Source of the DNA: Nipponacmea schrenckii
Taxonomy: Eukaryota; Mollusca; Gastropoda; Lottiidae
Reading direction: 5' to 3'
Assembly (NCBI GenBank): GCA_030562195.1
Contig: CM060203.1
Span: forward strand, 8,446,208 to 8,510,207
DNA length: 64,000 nt
How positions within the stretch are numbered: position 1 is the stretch's first letter; each line of letters starts with the position of its first letter. Shown here piece by piece: positions 24,215-38,700 of the stretch. The translations under genes and the position numbers were made by a program. The notes under the pieces are model-generated. The model saw only the letters and a program-made list of their open reading frames with translations. It made no database searches and was not told the origin of the DNA.

Positions 24215-27200
24215 TATAAACAGGATCTTAGTTTGTCATTATGTGAACATTTTATATAAGGGCCTTGGGCAGAAAGGAGATGAGTTTCAGCTGTTGTGTC
24301 CATATAATTCTCAACAATGTGACAATTGATGCCATTTTATTCAATTTCTTCCAAAGATAAATTTACTATCTTAGAACAATTCTCCAAGACATGGTCAGGA
24401 ATTGATTTTTCTGCTAAGAAAATGTATCTCGGTGACCAAACTCTCGTATAGAATACTATTATACTAAATACATTCTATTACTCATGTGGTTGCCATAGAA
24501 ACACGTCCAAGTTTTTTATTTCTTGAGCTAATAAATGATGAGGAATAATGCTGACATGTCCCTAATCCTGTAGTGTTTAAATGATGCAAGTGTAAACATC
24601 AGTTAAACTACTCTTATAGTGTATTAAAAGCAGAGGATAAAGGTCCACGGCCAAGATGCTTAATACATCTTAAAACATAACCAATGAATCCAGAAATATT
24701 TAGAAGAGATTACTAGAAAAGACGTAAAACACGTTATTTTGTGTATCATTATAGCTTATTGCAGAAATGACTATATTGCAGATTTATATTTCTTTCAAAA
24801 CTTATTAAATGAATTTATTCCAAACCGGTATTTGAATAACTAATTAAAAATCCAGAAGTTCAGCTAAATTTATGTAGTTATGTAGTTTCCGAGAAACAAC
24901 CAAATACATAGGAATCTGTTTATAATGACCAAGTGAAACCATTTAATACCAAAAATATTCTTTTGTTTTGATTTCAGTTGTCTTGGTGAATGATTATTGG
25001 GAGCAGAAGGCAGTGAAGGATGATGGATGACAGGAAACCAATGCCACACAGAATATTTCACCAGGGTCAACTACTATAAAGAGACTGTAATGTTATGTTT
25101 CTCTGTTGAACTAAGATGAGCAACTCCATATTGTGAATGGGCAACTCCAGTTTATGAATGACTGTTTAAGAAGAACATTTAGATTTGTAAAGATACCAAT
25201 TTTCTGCAGTGTGAATCTGAGCCTTTGCTACAAAAGGGATCCATGTAATGAATGATGGTTGTTTTTAATACTGTAAAATGACAATCATGCCACACAATAT
25301 TTATGCTCCACAAAAGAGATAAGATATTATATGTTTTACAATATGTAAAATTTGATCAAAATTTCATACAACTGTAAGACAATGAAGTTAATAATTATAT
25401 TTACAATTGTGAATTGAATTCTATCTTTTGATTTTTGGTATGCCTTAAAGTATCTAAAGAATTTAACCAGACAAAGTTTTTTAAGAAAAATAGTGAAAAA
25501 AAGCAATCATTGATTTGTTTACCTGGATTATCTTATTTCAGGATAAAAGTTTCAATTTAAGCATTAAGATTGACTTTACTTCCAATCCATGTCTCACAAA
25601 GTTATAGAACACTATAAGAAATGATTTATTTTTACATAATATGTGAACAGATTGTCAAGTGTGAACAACAAACCAATTTAAAGATTATGATGTTATTATG
25701 TACCTATGTTTACACTTAAGGCCCAGAAGGTCAATTAGACATTTAGATCCACCTGCTGGCCTAACATAAGTGGGTTAGACCATTTTTTAGCGGTGTTTCA
25801 ATATCAAATTGTAGTGTAGGATACAAATTTGAATCAATTGAAATGGAATCATTATCAAATACTTGGACAATGGCTTAAGATATAGATAGTTTAATCATTT
25901 TAGTGTATTGGAGACAACTTTAAGCCTACTTTTCAATTCTACTAGATGGTTTACTGAAGCTTGAAACATATATACCAGTACTGAACATTCAATGGACACG
26001 TTCATCATCCATTTAATCAATCGTCTTGTTCATTTGTTCAATCTGTATTTGAAAGTTACATTGCTTTGATTTGAAAAAATTGCCATATGTCTGCTGTATA
26101 ATTTTTGAAGTCATTAACCCAATAATTATTCAAGGTGTAAGTAACTAATTGATCTCGATGATTGACATCTGGTCAGTAGAGCTAATAACTTTATTTATAA
26201 TACCTCTATGACACCTGTCATTCTCTACAATAGCCTTTGTTTGACCACCTAAAATAAGGAAACACCTTATGAAATTCAACTGTTTTAATAATATTTTGAA
26301 TCAGATGCCTTTTAAATAAAGAAATTTAAGACATATAACTGGGTTAGAGACAGTTGTTCACTGGACAAATGCTCACCAGACGGATAATAAACAATGAAAT
26401 AAGAAAGGAATAACTTAAATTATATTTTTCATTTTCAAATCTTTGCTTGCTGCCTTCTTGTATTCTGTGATACTGGTAGAGTACATATTCTTCACATTTG
26501 TTACAAGCTTTGTACTCAGACTGTAGCTTGCCAGAAAGGAGCACAGAAAGGCAGGATATTATGGTAGAACCAAGTGCAGGCTTAACATACATCTAGTTGT
26601 ATATGGGGACATATGCTGAATGTACAATCCATATATCGAGTTGAAGACTGGAATAACAGTTAAAATGCCTCCTTGCATGCAAAGACTGTAGACTGTTACT
26701 GTACTTGTCCACTTTCCCCCCGGCTTGAAGTTGGACAGGGAAACCAGGTCGTTTGGGACTGCTTGCGATATGCGTCTTATGATGCACCACCATAAAGCAA
26801 TTTTGTCCTCTATCTTATTTCTTTGGGAAAAAACTGATTGGTATTCACCTGTCCTACACTCTTCAGCCTGGCTTTACTACTCCTTTTAATGCAAAAAATA
26901 GTTCTGAATATAAATTGTGGAACATAGCTTCATACAAACTGGAACATACCATAGTTTTCATCAATTGTGGCATTTACATTAACTCCCAAATTGATGAATA
27001 AATTTATTTTTTCATATACCACTATCTAACTTGTGGAATATAGTTTCTATAAATCTTATATAAAAATAGTTTCTTATTCATTAGCAGATTATGGAATATC
27101 ATAGTTTTATATTCATACCAACAAGTTTCTGATTGATCTATTTGATAATCTTATTATTGTAGTAAACTGAAACTTTATAGAGAAAAAACATAAACCTATA

Positions 27201-28243
27201 GGATTTAATTATATTCAAACATTGACTACAATCAAAACTATCTCATCAGTTTATCTGTTAAATAGAAAGACTCTTCAATGATGGAGGTTAAAATTGTTGT
27301 ATTTCAGAAAATTAGCTTAGGACAAAAACAAATGATAGAACAGAATTAATGTTGAGATGGTAGTATTGTCTATCTAAACTATAGTACCAACATCATTTTT
27401 CAGAAAGTTTGTGTGCAAGAAAACTTTTAATGGTCTTCAACATTAATTTGATGAGTGCTATTTCTAAAGACAATCTCAATTATGAAAGCAGCATTAGAGT
27501 CTTTTTTATATCAAGTGTATGACTCTCCAATTAGATTGAAGAATTTAACTTGAATAATTGTCTATTGGATCTATAATAACCAGTCTTGTTGCTAAGTAAC
27601 AGAAGAAAATCAATAATCCCCACAATAGTCCAGGAATCCTGGAGATAAGATTGTAATTTTATTAATGTATGCCAATAACTTATGTAGTTTAATGTGGTAT
27701 GGTTTAGTGTTTGAAGGAGTGAGTTGTAGGGAGGGCTGGGGCAGTGGGGAGGTGTCATTTTATTGAAATGTTCTCCAATGTATGCCAATAACTTAAAATA
27801 GTATATTTATTATATTAATTGGATGCATATGATTTAATTAGTGGGTGATAAATTTCGAGGGCAAAAGGGTTGGCTAACCACAAAAAAAGGTTGTGCAACA
27901 ATGTTACAAGCATTGTGGACGCAATTATATACTCCACTGGTGGGTGTTTAAAATATAAGGGGCCATTATAGAATTTTGTATCATATCTTATTATATTCTG
28001 GTGATATCGTATTTTGAACTTTATTTCTAAAATTATCTTGTCCTTGAAATTAGGACAGGACTAGATCCTTCTACAAATGTTTCTTTCAATACCATAATCA
28101 CAATTTAAAGCACCAATTTGAGAGGAGTATTTATTTTTTGATGGATTTCTTCCAATTGAACACAAAATTACATATATTTTTAAAATTTATCCATTATTGC
28201 TCCTTTAATTATATATAATACAGCATTGATCACTTGAGGGCTT
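24215..28243. other. POU6F 5' intron, middle; no confident gene
   Basis: AT-rich. The only notable stretch is 26344-26793 on the minus strand, a single reading frame of about 150 codons broken once by TAG at 26593-26595. It contains Cys and basic residues but no domain I recognise. Confidence 0.45.
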
Positions 28244-28247
28244 TTAA

Positions 28248-28682
28248 AGGGGCCCAGGCTTTATTTGTTTTGGACAATCATCCGACAGCCTCAAACACAT
28301 GAAATCTTTTGGTTAGCTAATCAGAAATAGTCTACAGAGCTTACCTTTGAAATTTGAGCCTTCAAATCCATGTGTATCCATAATTATCCATGTTTGAAAA
28401 ATCATTATGACTTAAGAAATTACGAACGTCCCGCCATATTGGAAAACGGTTCGTCTTGATAATCAAAGAGTTATCCTTCCCGTCGTGCAATAGCGGTCAT
28501 CTATATAAACAGACTACAACACATTTTTCAATTGTAGACTTTGTCAACAGGACACACAATTTTCAGACTGACTGGAGACCAGCCGCGTACAAGATATTTT
28601 GCGATTTTCTCAGAGCTTGAATATTTCTGATTAAATGTAACAAAGGCCCAAAACGACCCCTAAAAATCAAGCCTGGGCCCCT
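28248..28682. mobile_element. TTAA-flanked MITE, copy 1 (435 bp)
   Basis: Terminal inverted repeats of 14 bp (aggggcccaggctt / aagcctgggcccct) are directly bounded by TTAA at 28244-28247 and 28683-28686. A shorter relative with the same ends and flanks is at 56272-56579. The TTAA duplication is the hallmark of piggyBac-type insertion; no transposase frame is present, so this would be a non-autonomous derivative. The assignment rests on the flank only, since the ends do not start with the usual piggyBac CCC. Inserted in the POU6F 5' intron. Confidence 0.8.
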
Positions 28683-28686
28683 TTAA

Positions 28687-31600
28687 CATTGTAATAATTC
28701 AGTTTATTGATTAGCATAAACAGCTATCTAATTTATCATATAGTCAAGAGTAATATAATGTTTTAATAGACTTGTTTGGTGCTATGTTGCATGTGTTCAA
28801 GATAGTTTTAGAAAGTGTTTCACACTGTAATATTGTAGCACTAAAAGCTTATTATAATAACCACTTTGTTCTATAGGAGAATCATATGCTTGCAGAACTA
28901 TCAAGTCGAAATTTATCCTAAAGAAATAAGAGAAGACATTTAAAACTTTGTGATGAAATATAGCTTAAAAAACCTAGCTAAACCTCAATAAAAAAAAACT
29001 AAGTAGTGTATGGCCTGCAGGTTAGAATAAGAATATAAGGAACCTGTTAGTTTTGCTATTCCAATATTCAAAGTACATTATTTCAAAAAGAAGCAGGAGA
29101 ACAGAAGAACAGGACTGATAATATTATTTCTTTACAGTCTTGGTACCGATTAAACATGTAGTTGATGATCTGTTTTCAAACTTTTAAAAGTTTCTTATGG
29201 GCTACTAATTTAAAAATAGAAATATGCAAATTAGCTTTAGAAAGTCTATAAAATTATTAATACTTCAGCCAATCTTTTCATCAAAAATTGATTTTCTTAT
29301 TTTACAACTGGTTGAAAATAAGACGCAGTACAAGTCCAGTACACAGAGGCCTTTATGCTATTGATTTTAAACTGGTAGATTATAAAGTTTGTATAATGAA
29401 TATGTACATAATCAGAAATATCTTGTTGATGATAACATACTAATGCAATATTTTGTGTCGAATACCATACAAGTTTCATTTCATCAAGCTCTATGTATTA
29501 TACATTGATATTCAATTATATTATATTGGTTGGTTTAGAATGCCTTTACTGGAAAAGAAATAAAATATTTTGAGCATTTGAATATTGTAGAATATCTAGT
29601 AATGCAATGATGGATTAAAGGCTCAGCTATTAAATAGATACCAAAAATTTAAACAAATTTGACATATGTCAAGGTAAAAATTATAAAAAAAAAGAATAAA
29701 AGAAATAGGGATCCAAACTTGGAATGGAAAAAAATGCCAAAAAAAGCATTTATACATATCAGATCTCTTCATCACTTCTGTCTAAGGCCAGATTTAAGGG
29801 CTTAAAGGTTGATCCTGTCTGTATTACAAGATCCTAGAAATTGAACAAAACATTTAGTCCAAATTTGAATTTTGAAAGTTAAAAATAAGTGAATTTGACT
29901 TTGTCAGACACCAGTATGTGGGCAATAAGGCATTTCAAATCATTAATCTAAATATCATTCAACTGAAATTAACTAGAATATACTAAAATCAATTGAATAA
30001 ACTATAAATTTTCACAAGAATGGGACAATTATGGTGTTGCTTATACTGGCAACTTTCAAAGGTTTGACATTTTCAATATTTTTATTTTCAATACAGCACA
30101 GCTTTTGCTTTGTTGATCAAATAAGGCTTTTTTCAGTTCATGTTCACACAGTATATTGCAGAGTTTTATTTTCTAACTATAGTTTCTATTAAGTGTTATT
30201 GTTAAAATTATCTAAAACTATCTTTGAAAAGAAAACAAGACCTGAACACCATATTTCTAATCAATCTTTTTTATTTGTCATATTCCACGTATGAAAGTGA
30301 AATATCACTTGCTGGGTAATATATAATAATTCATTTGAAGTCAGAGTAATTACTATATACTTCTCTCTACATAATACATGATATATTTATTACTGAGTTT
30401 TTACTATACCCCTATACTTTCTGATGGATCAAGAATTATAATGACAGTCAAAAAGGTTTTATAAATCATAGTCTAAGTATCAAAAGTGTTTTAACAAGCA
30501 GTTTTCAATGCGATATCATAACAATCCCAAAAGCAAAGATCTGCCGCATCTCTTTATCAAACAGGTGTCAAATGTTGTAACTGACACTGTAAAAATATTC
30601 CAACATGAACCAACCAATTCTATTAGCTCTCAGTTGATCTTGGATCAATAAGGCTGAGTTTCCAGCAATTGGTTACCATGGAGATATCAGTATGTCTTTG
30701 ATTCGCTTAATTGGTTTGAAAAGAATGGTTTGATGTATTATTCAGTGAATTTATTAACACTCTTTATATATCAATATCATGAACTCTGAACGCTACAATT
30801 AACACAATTCAATCCAACAATGATCAAAATTATGAAGAGAAGTAATCTAAATTCTTTCAATCAAAAATAATAATAAAAAAAAAACAACCCATAAACAGAC
30901 AGTATGAAATAACATTAGAAAAAAAATGGAGGCTATCCAAGACCCTCAACCCCAGTCAAATATACTAAATACTATAGTTAAAAAATGACACGAAAATTAA
31001 ATTGATCTGGTATTAAATAAACAACTATTTATCACAATAACATCTATACAGTTATCTATAAATAAATGATCCATATACTTCAGAATATAAACATCAGTAT
31101 ATAACTTTTATAGTTATATATTGTATTCAATTGTATCACTATTGAATATATATCATTGATAGTCCCAGTAATTATTACTGTTTAGTGATATACATAGTTC
31201 AATATCAGCATTGAAGATCATAACATTTTTAATGATTATACATAAATGTGATATATCATGATAATCATACATTGTTCTGTTTATTATTGAACTTTTTTGT
31301 TCTGTATACCATTATATACCTATTAATTTTTTACTATGAAGGATGCAACTATTATTTTGTTTAAATATATTAAACATAATCTATGGTGCATTTTAAAGGA
31401 CTATCTGAAAGTTCACAATTCTTTCTTCCCTTCCAAAATTTTAAATTTTGGTTTTAAATTATATACAATAGTGAAGATCAGCCTAAATAGATAGGGAAAC
31501 TTTTTTTTATATGCTGGTAAAACATAATTATTTTATAAGTTTCCCTATAGGCTCAAAGCCACACAATTAGTGATTCAGTTTAATCAAAATGAATAAAAAA

Positions 31601-32049
31601 ACAAAAACAAAAACACCCAAAACAGGGAAATATTAAACATAATATATTAATGCATTCTTTGTCCTGCCCATTTTAAAGAGTGTTTCATTCATTCTTTATT
31701 TCTCTTTGCCTTATTAAATTATAATTCTAATGAAATATTTATTATGTTAATGGCCCAGCTGTCAAATTTTCAAAAGCACATGGCTAATTTCATAATTATG
31801 TCAAAATTATAACACAGTCAATTCCCAATATTAAAGTTAAAATATTCAAATAGAAAGCCATTGTGTATGCATTGCTCTAGTTTAGATTAAAAGAGTATTG
31901 ACGTATTTTTCCAACATGGAAGCAAATTCCATGATTTAGGTCAGGCTGAAGTCTTAAGATGATACAATCCAAATTTGACATTTAGTAGATAAATTATGTT
32001 AAACACCTCGATTCTATTTTTACACAATAAAATAAAAAATATTACTCAC
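28687..32049. other. POU6F 5' intron, end
   Basis: AT-rich DNA with many short microsatellite-like runs. No exon, RNA gene or array recognised. Confidence 0.45.
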
Positions 32050-32300
32050 CTAAAAATGAGTGAAAATGGCTCGAAATTCGTTAAAACGACCTCCAAAACA
32101 TTAAACAAAATTTACAGAAGAAATAACGAATGTTAGATGATGTTCGATGAGTCTTCGATTGTCAGAGTGCCTGATTTTCTAATTCCATTCAAGCCGGTGT
32201 ATATTGTAATAAATTATGTTAATGATGAGAGCGTCATATAATAAATATTAACAGGGTCCCTCCTCTCGTTTCTCTGAACCTGGCGACATTCAACCAAACA
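32050..32300 (-). other. Putative noncoding first exon of POU6F
   Basis: The minus strand shows a strong donor, TTTTTAG followed by gtgagtaat, at 32044-32050. This would splice over 9.7 kb to the leader acceptor at 22336. No long open frame is present, as expected for a 5' UTR. The right end (transcription start) is a guess. It explains the acceptor upstream of the POU6F start codon. Confidence 0.4.
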
Positions 32301-32780
32301 AAAGAATTCAATGGCCACCACGCAGAATAAATGTTATATATAGTAACAGAAAGTATTCCCCCAGTATTTTTTCTAGGTCACGTTAATGGTAGGAATTCCC
32401 CAGTGCAAATAGGGTCTAAAACATTTATCTTTTATGTTATGACAAGGTAAAAATATCAAGTTTTGACGTCATTGAATTTAGGAAAATATTGGAATAAATT
32501 GAACAATTATAGGCCTATAATATGCATATTTCTTACAAGCCCAAGCTGCAAGGCATCTTTAGGATTTATATACATTTCAGAATTATGAAAGTACACCAAC
32601 GAGTAGGGCTATAATAAGCCAGAGAAATCCAGAACCCCAAAGCGAACAAGATTACTTTTTACATATGGATCATTATTTTCCCAAAAAGGTAAGGTGATAC
32701 ATAGAATTCCGGCAGTACAGCTTTCTGGACATTTTAATCTGGCAACAGAACTAAATGTCATGTGACTTTAATTAGACAAA
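32300..32780. promoter_or_regulatory. Putative bidirectional promoter region between POU6F and VPS41
   Basis: The probable POU6F first exon (minus) and the VPS41 start codon (plus) are only about 0.5-0.7 kb apart and point away from each other, so both promoters should lie here. I see no TATA box that decides a start. This is inferred from gene layout only. Confidence 0.4.
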
Positions 32781-35700
32781 ATGGCTTCAAAAATTGATGA
32801 ATTGGTAAACATTTTACTTCTTCAAGAGAATTGACATTATAAAAATCAAAATTACTTTGATTAAATTGCAGACCGAAATTATCTACATAAAATTTAATTA
32901 TCGAAGTATATTTTGACTCGTAATATTAACTGATGGGCCAAGAAATCAATTTGTTATTTGGAGTATTTGTAGTAATAATACCTTTTAACTCTTACTTTAG
33001 GCTTACTCAACTTCCTTACTCAGTTAGGTAACTTTGTCTCTTTTAGGTTACAGTGTCAGTCTAAGATAAAATTGCGAGTGTGTCATTTCTTTTAAACTGA
33101 GTAGCTCAATTAACATTCAGTAGACTTTCCATTAATTCTATTGCAGTTTGAATATGGCCCACTTATTGATAGTAAGTTGAATAAGATTTGTTTAGGTAGA
33201 TACATACAATGTGTAGTTTAGGCCTATTATAATATGAATAAGGCATGGCCTTGAATGAGAGCGCAGACTAGGGCTATTGATAATAATGACAATGAATACG
33301 CAAAATAATGTCATTCATTGATAAATTTCGACGTCATAAATAGCATGTGACGTCAGAAAACGCCCTGTCAACATAATTTCGACGGCAAGACAACTCTTAT
33401 ATGAGATAAACTTGTTTATGGAAATCCCGCATAGAACATTCAGGAAAAATTAAGATTAAACGTAAAGTTTTTAAATAGGGTACAAAACATCTATTTTAGT
33501 GTTTGTGAAAGAAATGTAATTTATTTTAAGAATTCCAGAATATTCACTTCGAGACTACCTTGATTGACTGCGACCTAGCTGTAAACAAACATGGCAGCCC
33601 CCATGGCGGCCATCTTTTTCTCTTTTTTTTTTTACTACCAGTGGTGCAAAGTTCTTTGATGCATATTCATGTATACATGTCACCATAAGAGAGAGCTTCG
33701 CTCTTGACGGCTTCGCCGTCGAGAGCGCTCTCATATTAATATTTAGAAATTTTGGTTGCTGGCACTTTTAAAGATTTCTGGTACAAACCTATCCTAAAAC
33801 AAATTGAATGAATTTCAGACTAAAACGAAGGAAATGGAAGATGACACTTCAGACGAAGATGAACAGAATCTGAAGAAAGAAGATAATGGTGACAAAGATG
33901 ATGATGATGACGATGATGATGATGATGCAAGCTCAGATGAATCACATGTAGGTGCTTTCTATGAAGACAAGGCTATACAAATACAAATCTTATTTATACA
34001 TAGGTTTACATGATGGTGTCCACAAAACATTCTTGGGTCTGAGTGCCTGACTGAGTCTGACACCCTCTATAATTATATGGATATCTAGAATGAGTGAAAG
34101 TTCAAATTTAGTTTGTTAAGAAAACACAGTCTTTCATAGTCTGTGATCTTTTTTAAATTTGCAGAACCATGATACTGGTATTAAATATATTCAAAATGTT
34201 CCAAAATGTTAATTGGAAAGTAAAGTTTCATGATGGTATCTGTCCAAATCCATAGAAACCATCTTACATCTTGAATGTTTGAGCCTGTTGAAAGACAGAG
34301 TACCAGTATCTGAAATATTTACTTAGAATAAAGAATGATATCATTGTAGGAAGTGGAGCCCAAATTGAAATATGAGAGAATATCAAATGATGTCAATAAT
34401 ATACTCAGTAAAGATGCTGCCAGTTGTCTATCTGTTCACCCTAAAGTATGTATATTTGTCTGAAAGAGATCTAATAGAGTCATAATTGATTGAATATACT
34501 TTAAACTACTGTATTCTTTATTTCTTGAGCATTTTATTTTGATGAAAAAAGTAACTGTTTGACTTAAATAAGCTAAGGTGGCAGTTATCAATATATTTCA
34601 CCTGTGACCAAACAAACTTTGTTTTATATTACAGTTTCTAGCTCTGGGTACTCACTGGGGTATGATACATATATTGGATCACATTGGAAATAATGTGAAA
34701 GGAAAAGAAGTACAGGCTGTAAGTAGATAATTTAACAGGGTTCCAATCCGTAAAACTATTTGATTTAATCCGAGCATGAAAAATTTCCTGCAGACATTTT
34801 CTTTTCTTTATTATGCAATTTTTAGGCTTACAATATTGTTAATTGTAGTATATTAGGCAGTTTAGTGAATACATTTCAGCAGCATACAAAAACCAACATT
34901 ATGATAGCATATTTTGTCTTGTGACAGTAATTTCCATTTTGTATTTGGATGAAATGAACATGATGGACAAGATTTTTAATAGGTCTATTATTTTATATTT
35001 TTACAGCATACAACCACAGTGAACCAGATTAGTATAGATGATCGTGGTGACTATATAGCTAGTTGTTCTGATGATGGCAGGGTATGTTTACATTATCTCT
35101 TATAACTTTGTAAACAATAGTGTAGACCTCTTGCAAAAACCAATTCACTTTATTTTTAAAGTGCACACATATACCAAACGGATTATTAGTTTCTTATTGT
35201 TGTGAATAATATAAGTGGTCATGAATGCCATAATACAACTGTTGCAATCACAAATAGTGATTATTATGGTGTGAGGGCCCCTTAAGATAGCTACATTGAA
35301 GCCATAGAAAGGATTACACAATCAAAATCAATATTTTTAGCTGTTATTTAGGCACTGGATTTATGTAATGTGTAATTTATGTGCTAAATCTCCATGTAAT
35401 ATTTGTCAGTCTATAAAAGTGTCAAAAAGCTTCAAACTATCAAACTGTTTCTTATTGTTTCATAATATTCAAATTTTAGGTGACAATAACAGGCTTATAT
35501 ACTACAGACAACAACCAATCATTGGCCTTAGATCGTCCTGTAAAGGCTGTGGCATTAGATCCTTTCTTTTCTAAATCAGGTCGTGGCAGACATTTTGTTA
35601 CAGGAGATGAAAAGGTATGTTAATTGTAGAAAAGTATTTATTGTGATTATTTGCATTGATATTAATATTAAAATCTGAGGTACCACACCTGAACATCCAG

Positions 35701-38700
35701 AAATTTATCATTGCAAATGTCCAATTTGATGTTTAATGGATAATACATATGAAATAAACAAAGACCCTAGGCAGCAGTCAATTCCACATTGACAAGAGAG
35801 TCTGTTGAATATTGCCTTAAGTGATTTTGAGTGCTGTTGAGGGTTTGGTATTTGAAACACAGCATGACTACGATGATTCAATGAGGCAAAATCTGTGCTT
35901 ACTTGGCTCTGTCTTAATGATGATTTCATTTCACTGACCTTAACTACTTTAAAGATAGCAGCTGATTTATTGACATTATATTATATGATTTCAGCTGATA
36001 ATGAATGAGAAGGGTTTTTTAAATCGGCATAAAACATATATATTACATCAAGGGGAAGGACCTATTAGAAATATAAAATGGAAGTCTGATTTTATAGCTT
36101 GGTCTAATGAACAGGTAGGCATTACAAACGGATTGCCTAGAATCAGATGAAATATATTGTTTAGTTTATTTGTGTATCTAAAGATATTCTACCCCGAAGT
36201 TTAATTGTACACAACATTTCAACAATCCATTAGAGTACTCTTCCATAAATTGTGTTACGTTATTCTAAATGTCACTGAAGGATTACTATGATTGATATTA
36301 TAGAGCACCTAGAGATTATGATGGTAAGGGTCGGTGAAGTTTATCCATTTGGGATTGTATTAATTGGATGAACTTTGCCACTCTTAGCTACTAACAATTA
36401 CTTAGGTTGTGATATTTATCTATATATTTCTTTGATAGGGTGTAAAAGTATATGATATGAGTAGTAAATCCCGAATAACTCACATTACAAAGGATCATAA
36501 GTAAGTCTTTCTTTCTTCAGTTATTCAGTTTAACATTCTGTCACACACTTAAATTTGAATATCTTGTACCTAACTTTGTCTCATGGAAATAGCCATTTGG
36601 CTGTTTTATTTACATTGAAAGCCTAAAAAACTGAACTGTATAAGACTGTTATAGGTTATTATAGAACTACACGTAATTCTATGATATTATATTATAGTTA
36701 TAGACCAGAAATGTTTGGTTGTCATTTATTTTGGAAAGATGATAGAACTCTTCTAATTGGATGGGGAGATAGAATAAAGGTAAATATTTGATGTCTTTCA
36801 GTCCATAACAAACATAATACCGTCACATAATCTTCCTTTGGGGCAAGAAGTAAACCTTGTGTTTTTAACCAAAAATTGTGCAGACATATTATTCCATTAG
36901 TTCAAAAAGATAAAATAGAGATATCACAGGTGTAACCTCATTTATTGGACCAATGTGTGAAGCATGACTTGGATACCTACCCTGGTGTATTATATTTGAT
37001 ATCCCTTCTGTATTTATTACAGGTTTGTGTAGTAAGGGACCAAGTAAAGAAAGATGCCAGAGAATTACCAACGAGATATGTTGAAATTGGTAGGTTTTAT
37101 ACTATTTTTTCTTCTCTTGATCATGACTGGTATAGGCAGACATATGAATATCAAGAATAATCTTTGAGCTTAATATTATTATCATTATATCATGTCTATC
37201 TATTTATATTTACAGTGTGTATGTTTACTACTGAGTTTTATATTTGTGGTATTGCTCCACTAGAAGATAATATTGTTGTTTTAACATATGAAAAGGAGTC
37301 ACAAGAAGAGGTAGGTGGGGTTATGATCTTGTGTCAAGAAAAACCTGAGCTGTGAAAAACAAAATGTTTGCTTTCTACTTTCATTTGCCTATCTTGTGAA
37401 GTAAATGATAGTATTAAAACAGTTAATTTTAAGCCTAATAAATGTATTAAAAAAATAACTTTACTTCTGGATTGTTAAACTATTATAAACGTGTCGTGAA
37501 ATATTATGTATTTAGATATATGTGTGTTACAGGGAGGCAGAGCTGTAGCTGCCCGGCCTCATCTACAAATTCTAGAACCTCATATGGAATATTATGAAGA
37601 AATATCTAACGATGCTTTGTCAATACGAGGTTTTACTGAATATAGGTGTAATGACTATAATTTAGGTTTGTTCAGCTTTTTTTTTATTATGTTTAACCAT
37701 TGGTTTACCAAATTTGGTAGAAATAGAATTTGAAACTAGCACCATATTTGCTATTTATTTGATTTAACATGTGGAACCTGTATTGAATCCTTCAATATTT
37801 ATTTTATTTGAACTGTTGTAGAATGTATCCCAGAGGAAAACTTATTTTATATACTCAGTCCTAAAGATATAGTGGTTGCTAAGTTACGAGATTTAGATGA
37901 TAATATAACATGGCTACTGGAACACGAAATGTTTGAGGTCAGTTGTTATACAAAGATGTTGAATATGTAATGAGTTGTTGTGTTTTATTGGCATCTATTG
38001 GATGTTCTAAAACATAAGTATACTTAACATGAAAATTTTTTACTCGAAGAAATGGTATCAGAAAATGACATTTATACCACATTTAGACCAGTGCAGCTTT
38101 TAAATCTTGTCATATTTATATAAATATGTAAGCAGTTTTCTATGTGTTTTATAGCATGTTTTTATTGTGTATTTATAATTTCTCTTAATGTAATTAGTGA
38201 TATAAAATTTGATATTTAAGGAAGCAATGGCAGCAGCAACCCAACATGAAAAAGAATTAAAGAAACACACTTATCAGGTATTAAATTATTTTATTAAATA
38301 TATATAGGTAAAGATAAAGTACAAGTACTTGCTTTACTCACGGTAAAATATATAAGTAACAAAGGTTGTCATCAATTATATAAGTAACAAAGGTTGTCAT
38401 CAATTATATATGTAACAAGGGTTGTCATCAATTATATAAGTAACAAGGGTTGTCATCAATTATATATGTAACAAGGGTTGTCATCAATTATATATGTAAC
38501 AAGGGTTGTCATCAATATATATATATCCTATGTGGTATGATATTGAACTGATCATGCAAATGTGGGCTAAAGTCAACTAAATAATGCTGTAAAAACAAAT
38601 TAAAAGAGCCATGTCAGTGACCATAGTAATAACTCCCTAACTCTTAGATTCTGTGACCATAAATGATCTTTGTCATGTCCTTTCTTGTATAAACAGTTCA

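Noticed and set aside
33593..33655. Alternative VPS41 start (tandem ATGGC in 'catggcagcccccatggcgg')
   Set aside because: The frame runs into a T-tract with no donor before exon 2. The 32781 exon joins exon 2 in phase with a gtaaac donor.
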